From Methanosphaera sp. (lineage in GTDB: Archaea > Methanobacteriota > Methanobacteria > Methanobacteriales > Methanobacteriaceae), in assembly GCA_017430835.1 (NCBI GenBank), contig JAFRMD010000095.1:21947-85946 (forward strand): a stretch of DNA of 64,000 nucleotides, written 5' to 3'. Below, one piece after another: positions 9,273 to 18,039 of the stretch. How positions within the stretch are numbered: the stretch's first letter is position 1; each line of letters opens with the position of its first letter. Below the pieces are notes generated by a model. It searched no databases. It was given only the letters and a program-made list of their open reading frames with translations, and was not told where the DNA came from. The position numbers and the translations under genes were made by a program.

Positions 9273-12260
9273 CTAAACCGAATATCTCATTGGCAAGATT
9301 GTTTCGAAATATTTTCCTATTTTTGAAAGATCCTGACCATATTTTTTCTTTGAAATTTCTGTATTATTACATAAACAAGCTGTTAATGACAAATTTGAAT
9401 TAGCTAATGTAGAATTAACCTTATTTACAAAATTTGTTATTAATGTTGAGTTAACTTCCGAATTATTTGTTCCATTATAACATAGATAATCTAAGCAGAT
9501 ACCACTTAAATATTTAATGGTTGAAAGCTCTTCTATATAATTAATTACTGATTTTTGTTGTTTGTTTGTGACACTCCACTTATTATTTGATAATTTAAAA
9601 CATGATATTAGTGCATGAACTCTAATATTCTCTGATTTACAGTAAGAAATTATCTTCTTTAGTTGTGTACTATTTCTTCTTTGAACATTACATTGAACAT
9701 AAACATCGGAAATTTTATTATCTATCCAATCATTAATATTTGTTCTTATTATTTTATCCGTTTCATCAATGAATAAATGCTTGTTTGGATAATATGAAGC
9801 AACAATTCTTGCTTTAGCTAATCCTATACTTCCAACATTATATTCTACTTTAATTTTGTAATTGTCTTTAAAGTAAGGAACTTTATATTGAATTGATGCA
9901 ACTCCATTTTTAACTGACTGGGTTCCAATTTTATTATTGTTAATATAATATGTTACTTCACCAGAATTAACTACATTACCTGATCGGTAATATATGTGTG
10001 TTTTTAGTTTTAGTACTGTTCCAACTTCTACATGTGAGGTAATGTTTGTTCCATACATTTTTACAAAGCTTTCTGCTACTTGATTTCCAGTATAATCATT
10101 TTGATGATAAATAATTTTTATTCCTTCCTCTTCCATTGCTTTTCTTGGATAACTCATTCCGCCCCATCGGGAGTAATGGTCATCCCATGCTTTTGGTAAA
10201 TAAGTATAATATTTTCCTGTAGGATTGTAGAAGTCTCCAGCTCCATAAAACCATGCCATTACTATGTCATTTCCACGTTTTCTTATTGCTGTTATCCTAT
10301 TATCTTTACCCATGAAATATTCTCTTATAACGTTTGCATCTACTCCATTACAGATAATAAGACATATGCTGTCCTTAACATTTGCATAGTACATGTCCAT
10401 TGCAACATTATATGTTTCTTGAGGACCGTTTTTAAGTTTTTTGACATTGAATCCTTCAGCCTTTAGTTTTGAGGCTACATTATTCATTAAAGTCATGTCT
10501 CCAGGACTGTAATTAACTGAAGATGTTGTCCTGTCCATTGCAATGTAAACATCCTTTTTTGTTGAAGTGGTTTTGCTGTTATTTATTAAGTCATTACTTA
10601 ATTCTAAGTAGATTTGTTTATTTGGATTGTAAGTTTCAATTGTTTTTTCTTCAGTTTCCAAGAGATGGTTATTTGAATCATAGTAAGACACATTTATGAA
10701 ATAATAATCTTCTTTATATGGTAATGTGTAAGTATAGGATGCTTTGTTATTTTTCACATTTACCGATGCAACGATTTTGTTGTTAACTTTGAATATTATT
10801 TTTCCAGAATTCAATGTAGAACCTGTATTATTATAAACATTCACTGTCCATGTTGTAGTTTTTGAAACTTTAATTTTTGATGTTGGTTCAAATGTCATTC
10901 GAACTGGTGTTTTTATATTTAATACCCCATTTGTTTTGAGTTTTGTTTCCTTGTTTTCATCATTGATGTATATTGCTTTTAAACTATGATTTCCATAGAG
11001 TTTCAATGGTACCTGATAATTAAATTGTGCAAATCCATTTTTTACTTTAACTATTTTCAAAGTTTCATCATCTAATGTGAATTTAACTTTTCCAGTATTG
11101 AATTGATTGTAAGCTGTGTTATATACGTGAGCTTTTATTGTTATTGGTAAACCTGCAACATATGTTCCATTACTTGATAAATCTATAATATCCCTTATTA
11201 CATTTACTTCAAAATCTTTAGTTTTCTTTGATACTGATATATTATTTTCACTTTTATAGTAAACAGTAAATGTATAATTTCCAATCGTATCAGGATACGT
11301 ATAAATCATTGATGCTTTACTATTATGAACGTGCATAGTCTTTAAATATTTGTTATCTAAATATAAAGATACTTTTCCTTTATTGACATTGGCTATTCCG
11401 TTGTGTTTAATATTTACTGTTAAGTTTATGATTTCATTTCTTAATGCTTCGTCAAGTGATTGTATAGTCATCGTGTAACTTGAAGGCTTTACTTTTATTT
11501 TTGTGTAATTTGTTGCTGTTTTAACATTATTGTCATTTATGTAATAACATTGGATTGTTTTACTTCCTGTTACTAATGGGACCAGATACTCGATTGATAC
11601 ATGCCCCTTTTTAATATCCTCCTTGTCAATTAGCTTGTCATCAAAGTATATTGCCACTTTTCCGGTTTTTACTTTTACTCCCTTTCTAAGAACTTTGACA
11701 TTGATATTAATATTTTGACGTTCCTGAATTGTTTTTGGTGCTGAGATTTTTATTGTTGTGTCTTTGTCATATACTGTCATATTATTTGTTATGGAACATA
11801 ATACATTCTTATCAAGAACATATTTAGCTTTAATTTTGTACTTTCCTGCTGTAGAATTTGTTGTGTAATTTATTGTTGATTTACCTCGTTTGCTTTCTAC
11901 TTTATCTATGAACTTATTGTTAACAAAATATGAAACATATCCGGAATTTATTGTTGTTTCATTTTTTATTTTTGCAGAAAGTTTTATTGTTGTTTTAGTA
12001 GTTGTTGTAGTGGGAGTTTTTAATGTAATTGTTGGACTTTTATTAGTTGTTTTTTTGTTTGTGTTTTTTGTATTGTTTTGTATTTTTTTATTTATTTTAT
12101 ATGCATTATCTGTTGAACTATCTTTATTCAAGTGTGAAGATTTTACACTTGTTTTATTAATAGCATTTCCAGAATCAGCTGCAATTGCAGTGTTGAATCC
12201 TATTATTAATAAAGATAATGATATTAATAAACATATTTTTAGATATTTATTTGATTTCAA
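9273..12260 (-). CDS. Large secreted adhesin-like protein with Ig-like repeats
   Basis: 995 residues from a TTG start at 12260 preceded by AAAAGGGG. Residues 1-28 form a signal peptide (ICLLISLSLLIIGFNTAIAA). A low-complexity Thr/Lys/Asn linker follows, then about six ~95-residue Ig-like modules in which a short strand such as GKVAIYFDDKLID recurs. An alpha/beta domain of unknown role follows (about 565-730, DVYIAMDRTTSSVNYSPGD), then another Ig-like module. The C-terminal ~160 residues (VYVQCNVQRRN, HALISCFKL, GICLDYLCYNG, ILPMRYSV) resemble a TIM-barrel glycosidase-like fold and seem to stop early. It is probably displayed on the cell surface; the ligand is unknown. It ends 25 bases from the archease stop. 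Confidence 0.85.
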   Translation of the reverse strand: MKSNKYLKICLLISLSLLIIGFNTAIAADSGNAINKTSVKSSHLNKDSSTDNAYKINKKIQNNTKNTNKKTTNKSPTITLKTPTTTTTKTTIKLSAKIKNETTINSGYVSYFVNNKFIDKVESKRGKSTINYTTNSTAGKYKIKAKYVLDKNVLCSITNNMTVYDKDTTIKISAPKTIQERQNININVKVLRKGVKVKTGKVAIYFDDKLIDKEDIKKGHVSIEYLVPLVTGSKTIQCYYINDNNVKTATNYTKIKVKPSSYTMTIQSLDEALRNEIINLTVNIKHNGIANVNKGKVSLYLDNKYLKTMHVHNSKASMIYTYPDTIGNYTFTVYYKSENNISVSKKTKDFEVNVIRDIIDLSSNGTYVAGLPITIKAHVYNTAYNQFNTGKVKFTLDDETLKIVKVKNGFAQFNYQVPLKLYGNHSLKAIYINDENKETKLKTNGVLNIKTPVRMTFEPTSKIKVSKTTTWTVNVYNNTGSTLNSGKIIFKVNNKIVASVNVKNNKASYTYTLPYKEDYYFINVSYYDSNNHLLETEEKTIETYNPNKQIYLELSNDLINNSKTTSTKKDVYIAMDRTTSSVNYSPGDMTLMNNVASKLKAEGFNVKKLKNGPQETYNVAMDMYYANVKDSICLIICNGVDANVIREYFMGKDNRITAIRKRGNDIVMAWFYGAGDFYNPTGKYYTYLPKAWDDHYSRWGGMSYPRKAMEEEGIKIIYHQNDYTGNQVAESFVKMYGTNITSHVEVGTVLKLKTHIYYRSGNVVNSGEVTYYINNNKIGTQSVKNGVASIQYKVPYFKDNYKIKVEYNVGSIGLAKARIVASYYPNKHLFIDETDKIIRTNINDWIDNKISDVYVQCNVQRRNSTQLKKIISYCKSENIRVHALISCFKLSNNKWSVTNKQQKSVINYIEELSTIKYLSGICLDYLCYNGTNNSEVNSTLITNFVNKVNSTLANSNLSLTACLCNNTEISKKKYGQDLSKIGKYFETILPMRYSV

Positions 12261-12512
12261 TATATTACCCCTTTTTTGAACAGTTTATATTCAAAATATT
12301 GATGTATTAATTGAATTTACTTATTATTTTTCTAAAAAAATTAATGTATTAAGAATTATATTTTTTATTAAATTTAATGATTTGTATTAATATTATTATG
12401 ATTAATCATAACAAAATAAAAATATGATGCTAATTATATAATTAAATACTGTTAAATAAAGAGAATAATTATTTAAATTTTATAATATTTCATAATTACC
12501 GAGTGTGGAATA

Positions 12513-13961
12513 ATGGTTGGAAAAGAAGATTTAGAGAAAATAAGAGACGGCGTATACGAAATTCCATCATCTGCTAGAAGAGATATGAGAGTACCAGCTC
12601 GTATATACTTAGATGATGAATCTGTAAAAACAATTGAGGATGGTGCTATTAACCAAGTGGCAAATGTTGCATGTTTAGAAGGTATTCAGAAAAGATCGAT
12701 TGGACTGCCTGACATTCACTTTGGTTATGGTTTTAGTATTGGTGGTGTAGCTGCTTTTGCTGAGAATAATGGTGTAATTAGTCCTGGTGGAGTAGGTTTT
12801 GATATTAATTGTGGAGTACGAATGGTAAAAACAAACCTTTCAAAGGAAGATATTAAACCATATATGAAAGAATTAATTGATGAACTATTTAAGAAAATTC
12901 CTTCTGGATTAGGTAGCAATGGAATTAAACACTTAAAGGAAAGTGAAATTGATGATGTTTTATTAAATGGTGCTGCATGGGCTGTAGAAAATGGATTCGG
13001 TTGGGATGAAGACCTTAAATTCCTTGAAGAAAATGGGTGTATGGAAAATGCAGACCCTGACACTGTTAGTACTAAAGCAAAAAGACGAGGAATTCCACAA
13101 TTAGGTTCACTTGGAAGTGGAAACCATTTCCTAGAAATTCAATCCGTTGGTGAAGTATATGATGATGAAATTGCAAAAGCATATGGATTAGAAAAAGATC
13201 AAGTGGTTATCCTTATACATACAGGTTCACGTGGTTGTGGTTATCAAATATGTGCAGATAATCTACGTGAAATGGATAAAACAGCAAAAAGATTAAAAAT
13301 GAACTTACCTGACAGACAACTTGCTTGTGCACCCTTAGACTCTGATGAGGCTCAAAAATATTTGAAAGCAATGGCTGCTGGTGCAAACTACGCATGGACT
13401 AACAGACAAATGATTCAACACTGGGTAAGAGAAACATTTGAAGAAGTTATTAAACAAGATGCTGAAAGTTTAGGCATGAACGTGCTATATGATGTTGCAC
13501 ACAACATTATCAAAAAAGAAAGGCACCAAGTTGGAAAAATTAATAAAACAGTATATGTACACCGAAAAGGCGCAACACGTGCATTTGGTCCAGGACGTAA
13601 AGAAGTACCTGAAGAATATAGACAAGTAGGTCAGCCAGTACTAATTCCTGGTACCATGGGAACATGCTCTTATGTATTAGCAGGAACTGAAGAAGCAATG
13701 AAAGAAACTTTTGGTTCAACAGCACATGGAGCTGGACGTGTACTTAGTAGATCAGGAGCAAAACGTGAATTTAGTCCCGAAGAAATTTCAAAACAATTAT
13801 ATGACCAAGGAATCATTCTTAAAGCTAATTCACAACCTGTTATTGCGGAAGAAGCTCCAAATGCTTATAAAGATGTTGATGCAGTAGTAAAAACTGCCCA
13901 TGATACAGGTATAAGTAAACTTGTTGCTCAAATGAGACCACTAGGTGTAATTAAGGGGTAA
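12513..13961 (+). CDS. rtcB: RNA-splicing ligase RtcB
   Basis: Joins RNA 2',3'-cyclic phosphate and 5'-OH ends, and in archaea seals tRNA halves after intron removal. The 482-residue protein carries the Mn/GTP site residues in DINCGVR (D97, C100), [15 protein letters not shown] and [19 protein letters not shown] contains the histidine that becomes guanylylated. The length is that of an intein-free RtcB, although inteins are frequent in this family. It is followed after six bases by a purine nucleoside phosphorylase gene. It works with archease (8810-9247) and the splicing endonuclease (25337-25843). Confidence 0.97.
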   Translation: MVGKEDLEKIRDGVYEIPSSARRDMRVPARIYLDDESVKTIEDGAINQVANVACLEGIQKRSIGLPDIHFGYGFSIGGVAAFAENNGVISPGGVGFDINCGVRMVKTNLSKEDIKPYMKELIDELFKKIPSGLGSNGIKHLKESEIDDVLLNGAAWAVENGFGWDEDLKFLEENGCMENADPDTVSTKAKRRGIPQLGSLGSGNHFLEIQSVGEVYDDEIAKAYGLEKDQVVILIHTGSRGCGYQICADNLREMDKTAKRLKMNLPDRQLACAPLDSDEAQKYLKAMAAGANYAWTNRQMIQHWVRETFEEVIKQDAESLGMNVLYDVAHNIIKKERHQVGKINKTVYVHRKGATRAFGPGRKEVPEEYRQVGQPVLIPGTMGTCSYVLAGTEEAMKETFGSTAHGAGRVLSRSGAKREFSPEEISKQLYDQGIILKANSQPVIAEEAPNAYKDVDAVVKTAHDTGISKLVAQMRPLGVIKG

Positions 13962-13967
13962 TATTAT

Positions 13968-14729
13968 ATGATTGGAATCATTGGTGGTACTGGTACAAGT
14001 TCACTTAAAGAAACATACCCTCTTATCAGAGAAGAGAATATAGACACCAAATATGGTAAAGCACCAACAATAAGCATACTTGAAATTGACAATAAAGAAG
14101 TTGCTTATATTCCTAGACATAATGTGGGACATACAGTACCTCCACATATGATTAATTACAGGGCAAATATTGAAGCTCTTAATTTAATTGGAGTTAAACA
14201 GGTTTATGCAACAAACTCCGTTGGTTCATTGGATACTAATATTGAACCTGGCAGTTTATTAATACCAGATAATTTCATTGACTTCACTCATAATAGAGTT
14301 TCAACATTTTTTGATGATGAAGTTGTACATATTGATTGTACTAATCCGTACTGTGAATCATTAAGAAGAATTTTGTTAAATTCTGGTGAAGTTCACCCAT
14401 ATGGTATTTATATTGCAACTGAAGGACCTAGATTTGAAACAGGTGCTGAAATCCAATTCTATAAATTAATTGGTGGCAAAGTTGTTGGAATGACTGGAGT
14501 TCCAGAAGTAGTTCTTGCTAAGGAAAAACAAATGTGTTATAGTAGCATCTGTGCAGTCACAAACTATGCGGCTTCAATTTCACCAACTAACTTAACAATT
14601 AAAGAAGTAATTGATGCAATGAAAGATTGTGAAGAAAAAATTATTCAAGTTTTAACAAATTCAATAAGAAAAACTAATGATAATTTGAATTGTGATTGTC
14701 AACATTTGCTTGATGATGCAACAATTTAA
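13968..14729 (+). CDS. MTAP-family phosphorylase, probably 5'-methylthioinosine/6-oxopurine specific
   Basis: Purine nucleoside phosphorylase of the MTA phosphorylase family (253 aa). IGGTGTSS binds phosphate near the N-terminus, RHNVGHTVPPHMINYRANI is the family signature, and EGPRFETGAEI and MTGVPEVVLAKE form the ribose/base site. The base-contacting position reads VTNYAA; adenine-specific MTAPs have Asp there, whereas Asn goes with 6-oxopurine substrates. The likely role is salvage of methylthioadenosine after deamination to methylthioinosine, as described for Methanocaldococcus (inference). It is cotranscribed with rtcB (six-base gap; GGGGT before the ATG). Confidence 0.85.
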   Translation: MIGIIGGTGTSSLKETYPLIREENIDTKYGKAPTISILEIDNKEVAYIPRHNVGHTVPPHMINYRANIEALNLIGVKQVYATNSVGSLDTNIEPGSLLIPDNFIDFTHNRVSTFFDDEVVHIDCTNPYCESLRRILLNSGEVHPYGIYIATEGPRFETGAEIQFYKLIGGKVVGMTGVPEVVLAKEKQMCYSSICAVTNYAASISPTNLTIKEVIDAMKDCEEKIIQVLTNSIRKTNDNLNCDCQHLLDDATI

Positions 14730-14795
14730 TAAAAATATTTATGTAAAAAAAACTAAATTATTTTCAAAGAGTTTAAACAATAGAGGAAGTTGAGT

Positions 14796-15710
14796 ATGAC
14801 CGATGATATTCTAAATGAAATAGAACAATTGAAAAAGGAAAAAAATGCTATTATTTTAGCACACAATTACCAACCAAAAGAAATACAAGAAATAGCTGAT
14901 TTTGTTGGTGATTCACTGGAATTATGTATAAAAGCTAGCAAAATAGAAGATGCGGACATGATTGTTTTCTGTGGAGTAAATTTTATGGCTGAAACAGCAG
15001 CAATTATCAGTCCAGATAAAAAAGTATTATTGCCAGATAACAGAGCAAACTGCCAAATGGCTGATATGATTTCGTTAGAAGAATTAAAAGAAGCTAAGAA
15101 AGAACATCCTGATTGTGAAGTTGTGTTATATGTAAACAGCAGAGCCGAAACAAAAAGTGAAGCTACAATAGTATGTACCTCCGCGAATGCAGGAAAAATT
15201 GTTTCATCACTGGATGGTGATGATTTCATATTTGCACCTGATTACAACTTAGGTATATATTCAGCAAAACAATCTGGAAAAAATGCCATAATTGTACCTG
15301 AAGATGGACATTGTTACGTTCACACAATGTTTAAACCGGAGGATATTCAACAAGCACGCGAAGACTATCCTAATGCTAAAATCGTTGTTCATCCAGAATG
15401 TAATGATGATGTAAGAGAATTAGCAGATTATGTAGAAAGTACTGGTGGAATGGTGCGTCTTGCAAAAGATCCTGAAATTAAACAGTTAATTGTTGGAACA
15501 GAAATTGACTTGTCAACAAGACTTGCCAGAGAAAATCCTGGAAAAGAATTTATTCCGCTTAGAAGGGATGCTTTCTGTTTAACAATGAAACTCATCACAC
15601 TTGAAAAAGTACGTGATGCTCTTAAAGAAGAAAAGTATGAAGTAGTGGTAGAAGATGAAATTGCTTCTAAAGCAAGGATAGGTATTCAGAGAATGTTAGA
15701 TTTATCTTAA
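14796..15710 (+). CDS. nadA: Quinolinate synthase A
   Basis: Condenses iminoaspartate with dihydroxyacetone phosphate to quinolinate in de novo NAD synthesis. AIILAHNYQPKEIQEIADFVGDS is the NadA N-terminus. Three cysteines in FCGVNFMAETA, HPECNDDVRELAD and RRDAFCLTMK are the usual [4Fe-4S] ligands. The protein has 304 residues from ATG 14796, which follows GAGGAAG; the TTG two codons earlier is less likely. nadB and nadC are not in this window. Confidence 0.95.
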   Translation: MTDDILNEIEQLKKEKNAIILAHNYQPKEIQEIADFVGDSLELCIKASKIEDADMIVFCGVNFMAETAAIISPDKKVLLPDNRANCQMADMISLEELKEAKKEHPDCEVVLYVNSRAETKSEATIVCTSANAGKIVSSLDGDDFIFAPDYNLGIYSAKQSGKNAIIVPEDGHCYVHTMFKPEDIQQAREDYPNAKIVVHPECNDDVRELADYVESTGGMVRLAKDPEIKQLIVGTEIDLSTRLARENPGKEFIPLRRDAFCLTMKLITLEKVRDALKEEKYEVVVEDEIASKARIGIQRMLDLS

Positions 15711-15765
15711 ATCAAATTAACCTCAACTTCTTTTATAAATTTTTTTAAATTAAGGAGGGTTTACT

Positions 15766-16818
15766 ATAAATATTAAATCATTAGTTCCTTCAATTGATAA
15801 AACAATAATCAGTGCATTTTTACTAATTTTATTAGGTTTTATAATTTTATTCACGGATTATGTTGATTCATTTGTTACTAGTTTATTGTGGCCCCTCCTT
15901 GAAGGTTCTTCAGAAGGTAAAACCGTCTTATTTTTATGGTTACTTGGAATAACATTAATATTCACATCCATAATTAATCAAAATGATAAAATACATTCAA
16001 AACTTTATAAAAATAAGGATTACCCTTTGAAATACCTTAAAATAACTATTATTTTATTAATTTCATGTGCATTAATTGGATTGATTGTTGAAGCATTAAT
16101 TAGGCACCAGTTTGGAGTATCATTCTTTACTATATTAACTTCAATGGATCCAAACACGAGCACAACAAGTCCAATGCATTCGCATGCATATAAATCCGTG
16201 CTGGGAATAATAGCAAACAGTATCGTTCCAACTCATATTAATACAGGTTCCTCAATACTTAAATATGTGATGCCCTACGCATTAGTAATCCTATTATTTT
16301 GGCCAATTTGTTATGTGCTTGGAGTTATTGGAATAAGTGATATGAAAATACTTCACAAAATAGTTGGAATCATATCTTTAAATGTTGCATTAATAGGACT
16401 TATTGATGGGGGCATATTTTCACAACCATTCCTTATAGGAATAGGATTCTTATTATTAGTGTATTTTTCAAATGGAAAAATAGGTATCAGATACTTTGTT
16501 AAACCTGTTGTAATAATGGGTTATATTTTACTTCTTGCAATGATTATTGAGGTAGGTGGAAGTGACACTTCATGTCATACACTTACTGTTGTTAATCAAA
16601 CACAAGCAGTGGATATGACTGAGTTTAATGTAACTAATGTTGAAGTTCATGGTGATATGACAACATACACTTTAAATTGTGCAACTCCAGATAAACAGCT
16701 GATTAGAGAAGTATTTGCTAAATTTAAAGGTAAATCAGATTTAACTTTCATGTCATGGAACTTTTACACATATTTAGATAATCCTACCATGAGAATTAGA
16801 CAAAATAATACTAAATAA
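15766..16818 (+). CDS. Polytopic membrane protein, apparent AUA start
   Basis: About 350 residues with roughly eight membrane segments and a C-terminal soluble part (about 245-350). No function recognised. The frame stays open upstream of any in-frame ATG, GTG or TTG that would keep the first membrane helix (ISAFLLILLGFIILF). A strong AGGAGGG (15753-15759) sits six bases before ATA AAT ATT AAA at 15766, so translation appears to begin at AUA. The first in-frame alternative is a TTG at 15886, which has no ribosome-binding site and removes helix one. The histidine-rich loop MHSHAYKS may bind metal. Confidence 0.6.
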   Translation: MNIKSLVPSIDKTIISAFLLILLGFIILFTDYVDSFVTSLLWPLLEGSSEGKTVLFLWLLGITLIFTSIINQNDKIHSKLYKNKDYPLKYLKITIILLISCALIGLIVEALIRHQFGVSFFTILTSMDPNTSTTSPMHSHAYKSVLGIIANSIVPTHINTGSSILKYVMPYALVILLFWPICYVLGVIGISDMKILHKIVGIISLNVALIGLIDGGIFSQPFLIGIGFLLLVYFSNGKIGIRYFVKPVVIMGYILLLAMIIEVGGSDTSCHTLTVVNQTQAVDMTEFNVTNVEVHGDMTTYTLNCATPDKQLIREVFAKFKGKSDLTFMSWNFYTYLDNPTMRIRQNNTK

Positions 16819-16984
16819 CTTTTTTTCTTTTCCTATTGGATTAACTTGTCTAAAAATTAAGGTAGAAATTATATGGGAAGAATTTTTAGCAATAATTTAA
16901 TAAAATGTCACAATTTTAGTTTTTAAAATAGAATATGATTTAAAATCAAAACAATTATAAATTAAATAACTACATAAATAACTA

Positions 16985-17157
16985 TGGAATATCAACTTTT
17001 GTTATTCCACTTGGTTATTAACTATTATTTTACTTTTAATCTTGCCTTCGTAGTGTGTTTTTTTTCAAGGGCAAAACAAAAAAAACCCAATTTAAATTGG
17101 AATGTTTGTTTTGTAAAAGGTTAGGCTTTCGAAGCTACCTTTATTTTTCTTTTTTTG
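16985..17157 (+). ncRNA. Structured intergenic region, possible small RNA or terminator
   Basis: Within a 400-base gap between convergent genes there are three consecutive hairpins. The first is TGGAATA/TATTCCA (16985-17009). The second is a nested stem in which CAAAAC at 17072 pairs with GTTTTG at 17113, around the perfect palindrome CCAATTTAAATTGG (17087-17100). The third is GGTTAGGCTTTCGAAGCTACC-like (17119-17139, bulged), followed by a T-rich tract to 17157. The last looks like an intrinsic terminator for plus-strand transcription. A discrete RNA is only a possibility. Confidence 0.3.
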
Positions 17158-17221
17158 AATTACAATATTTGACAAAAAATATTTAGAAAAAATAGCTTAA
17201 ACAGATTTTCTAAAAAATAAA

Positions 17222-17857
17222 TTATAATAATACTAAAACATAGGACAAATATGTCAATAAACCTGCAACAGCTATTGAAACAATGTATATCGGAATGTTC
17301 CATGCAACTACTTTTGAACCATCTAATGGTGGAATTGGCAATAAATTAAATAATGCTAAGTAACTGTTTACATTGAAACCAAATACACACATTAATAACA
17401 GAATATATAGCATGTCTGAATTTGCAGACATAACAAATTGTCTTAGTGTGAAGGTTAAACCTAAAAATATTAAAGCTAATACTATGTTTACTAAGGGTCC
17501 TGCTATAGATATTTTACCATTTTCTTCATCAGTTACCATTCTTCCATAAGATCCAAAATAGACTGCACCTGGTGCAAAAAACATGAATCCCGCAAATACC
17601 GTTAAAAGTCCTAATATTAATCCATAATTCCATCGTCTAAATTCTGAAAAAAATCCAAATCTCTGTGCTACTACCTTATGTCCTAATTCATGTAATATAA
17701 AACCAAGTCCCACTGAAACAAATGATATTGGAATAAATAATAATAAACTATCCATTGACCAACCCATTGGCCTAGTTATTAATATGGCATATAATAATGT
17801 AAGTACAACTACTGAAATGATTATGTCTTTTATTTCTTCCCTCGAGAATGTAACCAT
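17222..17857 (-). CDS. Site-2-protease-type membrane metalloprotease (M50)
   Basis: Integral membrane zinc protease of 211 residues with about six hydrophobic segments. Zinc ligands are in HELGHKVVAQRFG (His56, Glu57, His60), and the third ligand motif is in NLLPIPPLDGSKV near residue 170. Relatives cut membrane-bound regulators or signal-peptide remnants, but no substrate gene is evident nearby. GGAGTGA lies before the ATG at 17857. Confidence 0.88.
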   Translation of the reverse strand: MVTFSREEIKDIIISVVVLTLLYAILITRPMGWSMDSLLLFIPISFVSVGLGFILHELGHKVVAQRFGFFSEFRRWNYGLILGLLTVFAGFMFFAPGAVYFGSYGRMVTDEENGKISIAGPLVNIVLALIFLGLTFTLRQFVMSANSDMLYILLLMCVFGFNVNSYLALFNLLPIPPLDGSKVVAWNIPIYIVSIAVAGLLTYLSYVLVLL

Positions 17858-18039
17858 TATTGATTCACTCCTCTTATATTTCTATATATCTATATTTGAC
17901 ATCAATATTAATAGTTATTGTCGTAAGTTAATATAATAATAATTACATGACAAATAATTTAACTTAATAAAAATAAAAGATTTAAGTAGTTTATTATTAA
18001 TCAGTTCAATTAACCAAATTAGTAACGATGTGATTTTTC

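Noticed and set aside
12725..13063. Antisense frame of 112 codons within rtcB
   Set aside because: It mirrors the conserved rtcB coding sequence; the same applies to the other long antisense frames in fbp, amtB, npdG and infB.
17119..17139. tRNA T-arm-like GGTTAGGCTTTCGAAGC
   Set aside because: No acceptor, D or anticodon arms can be drawn around it; no tRNA gene was found in the window.
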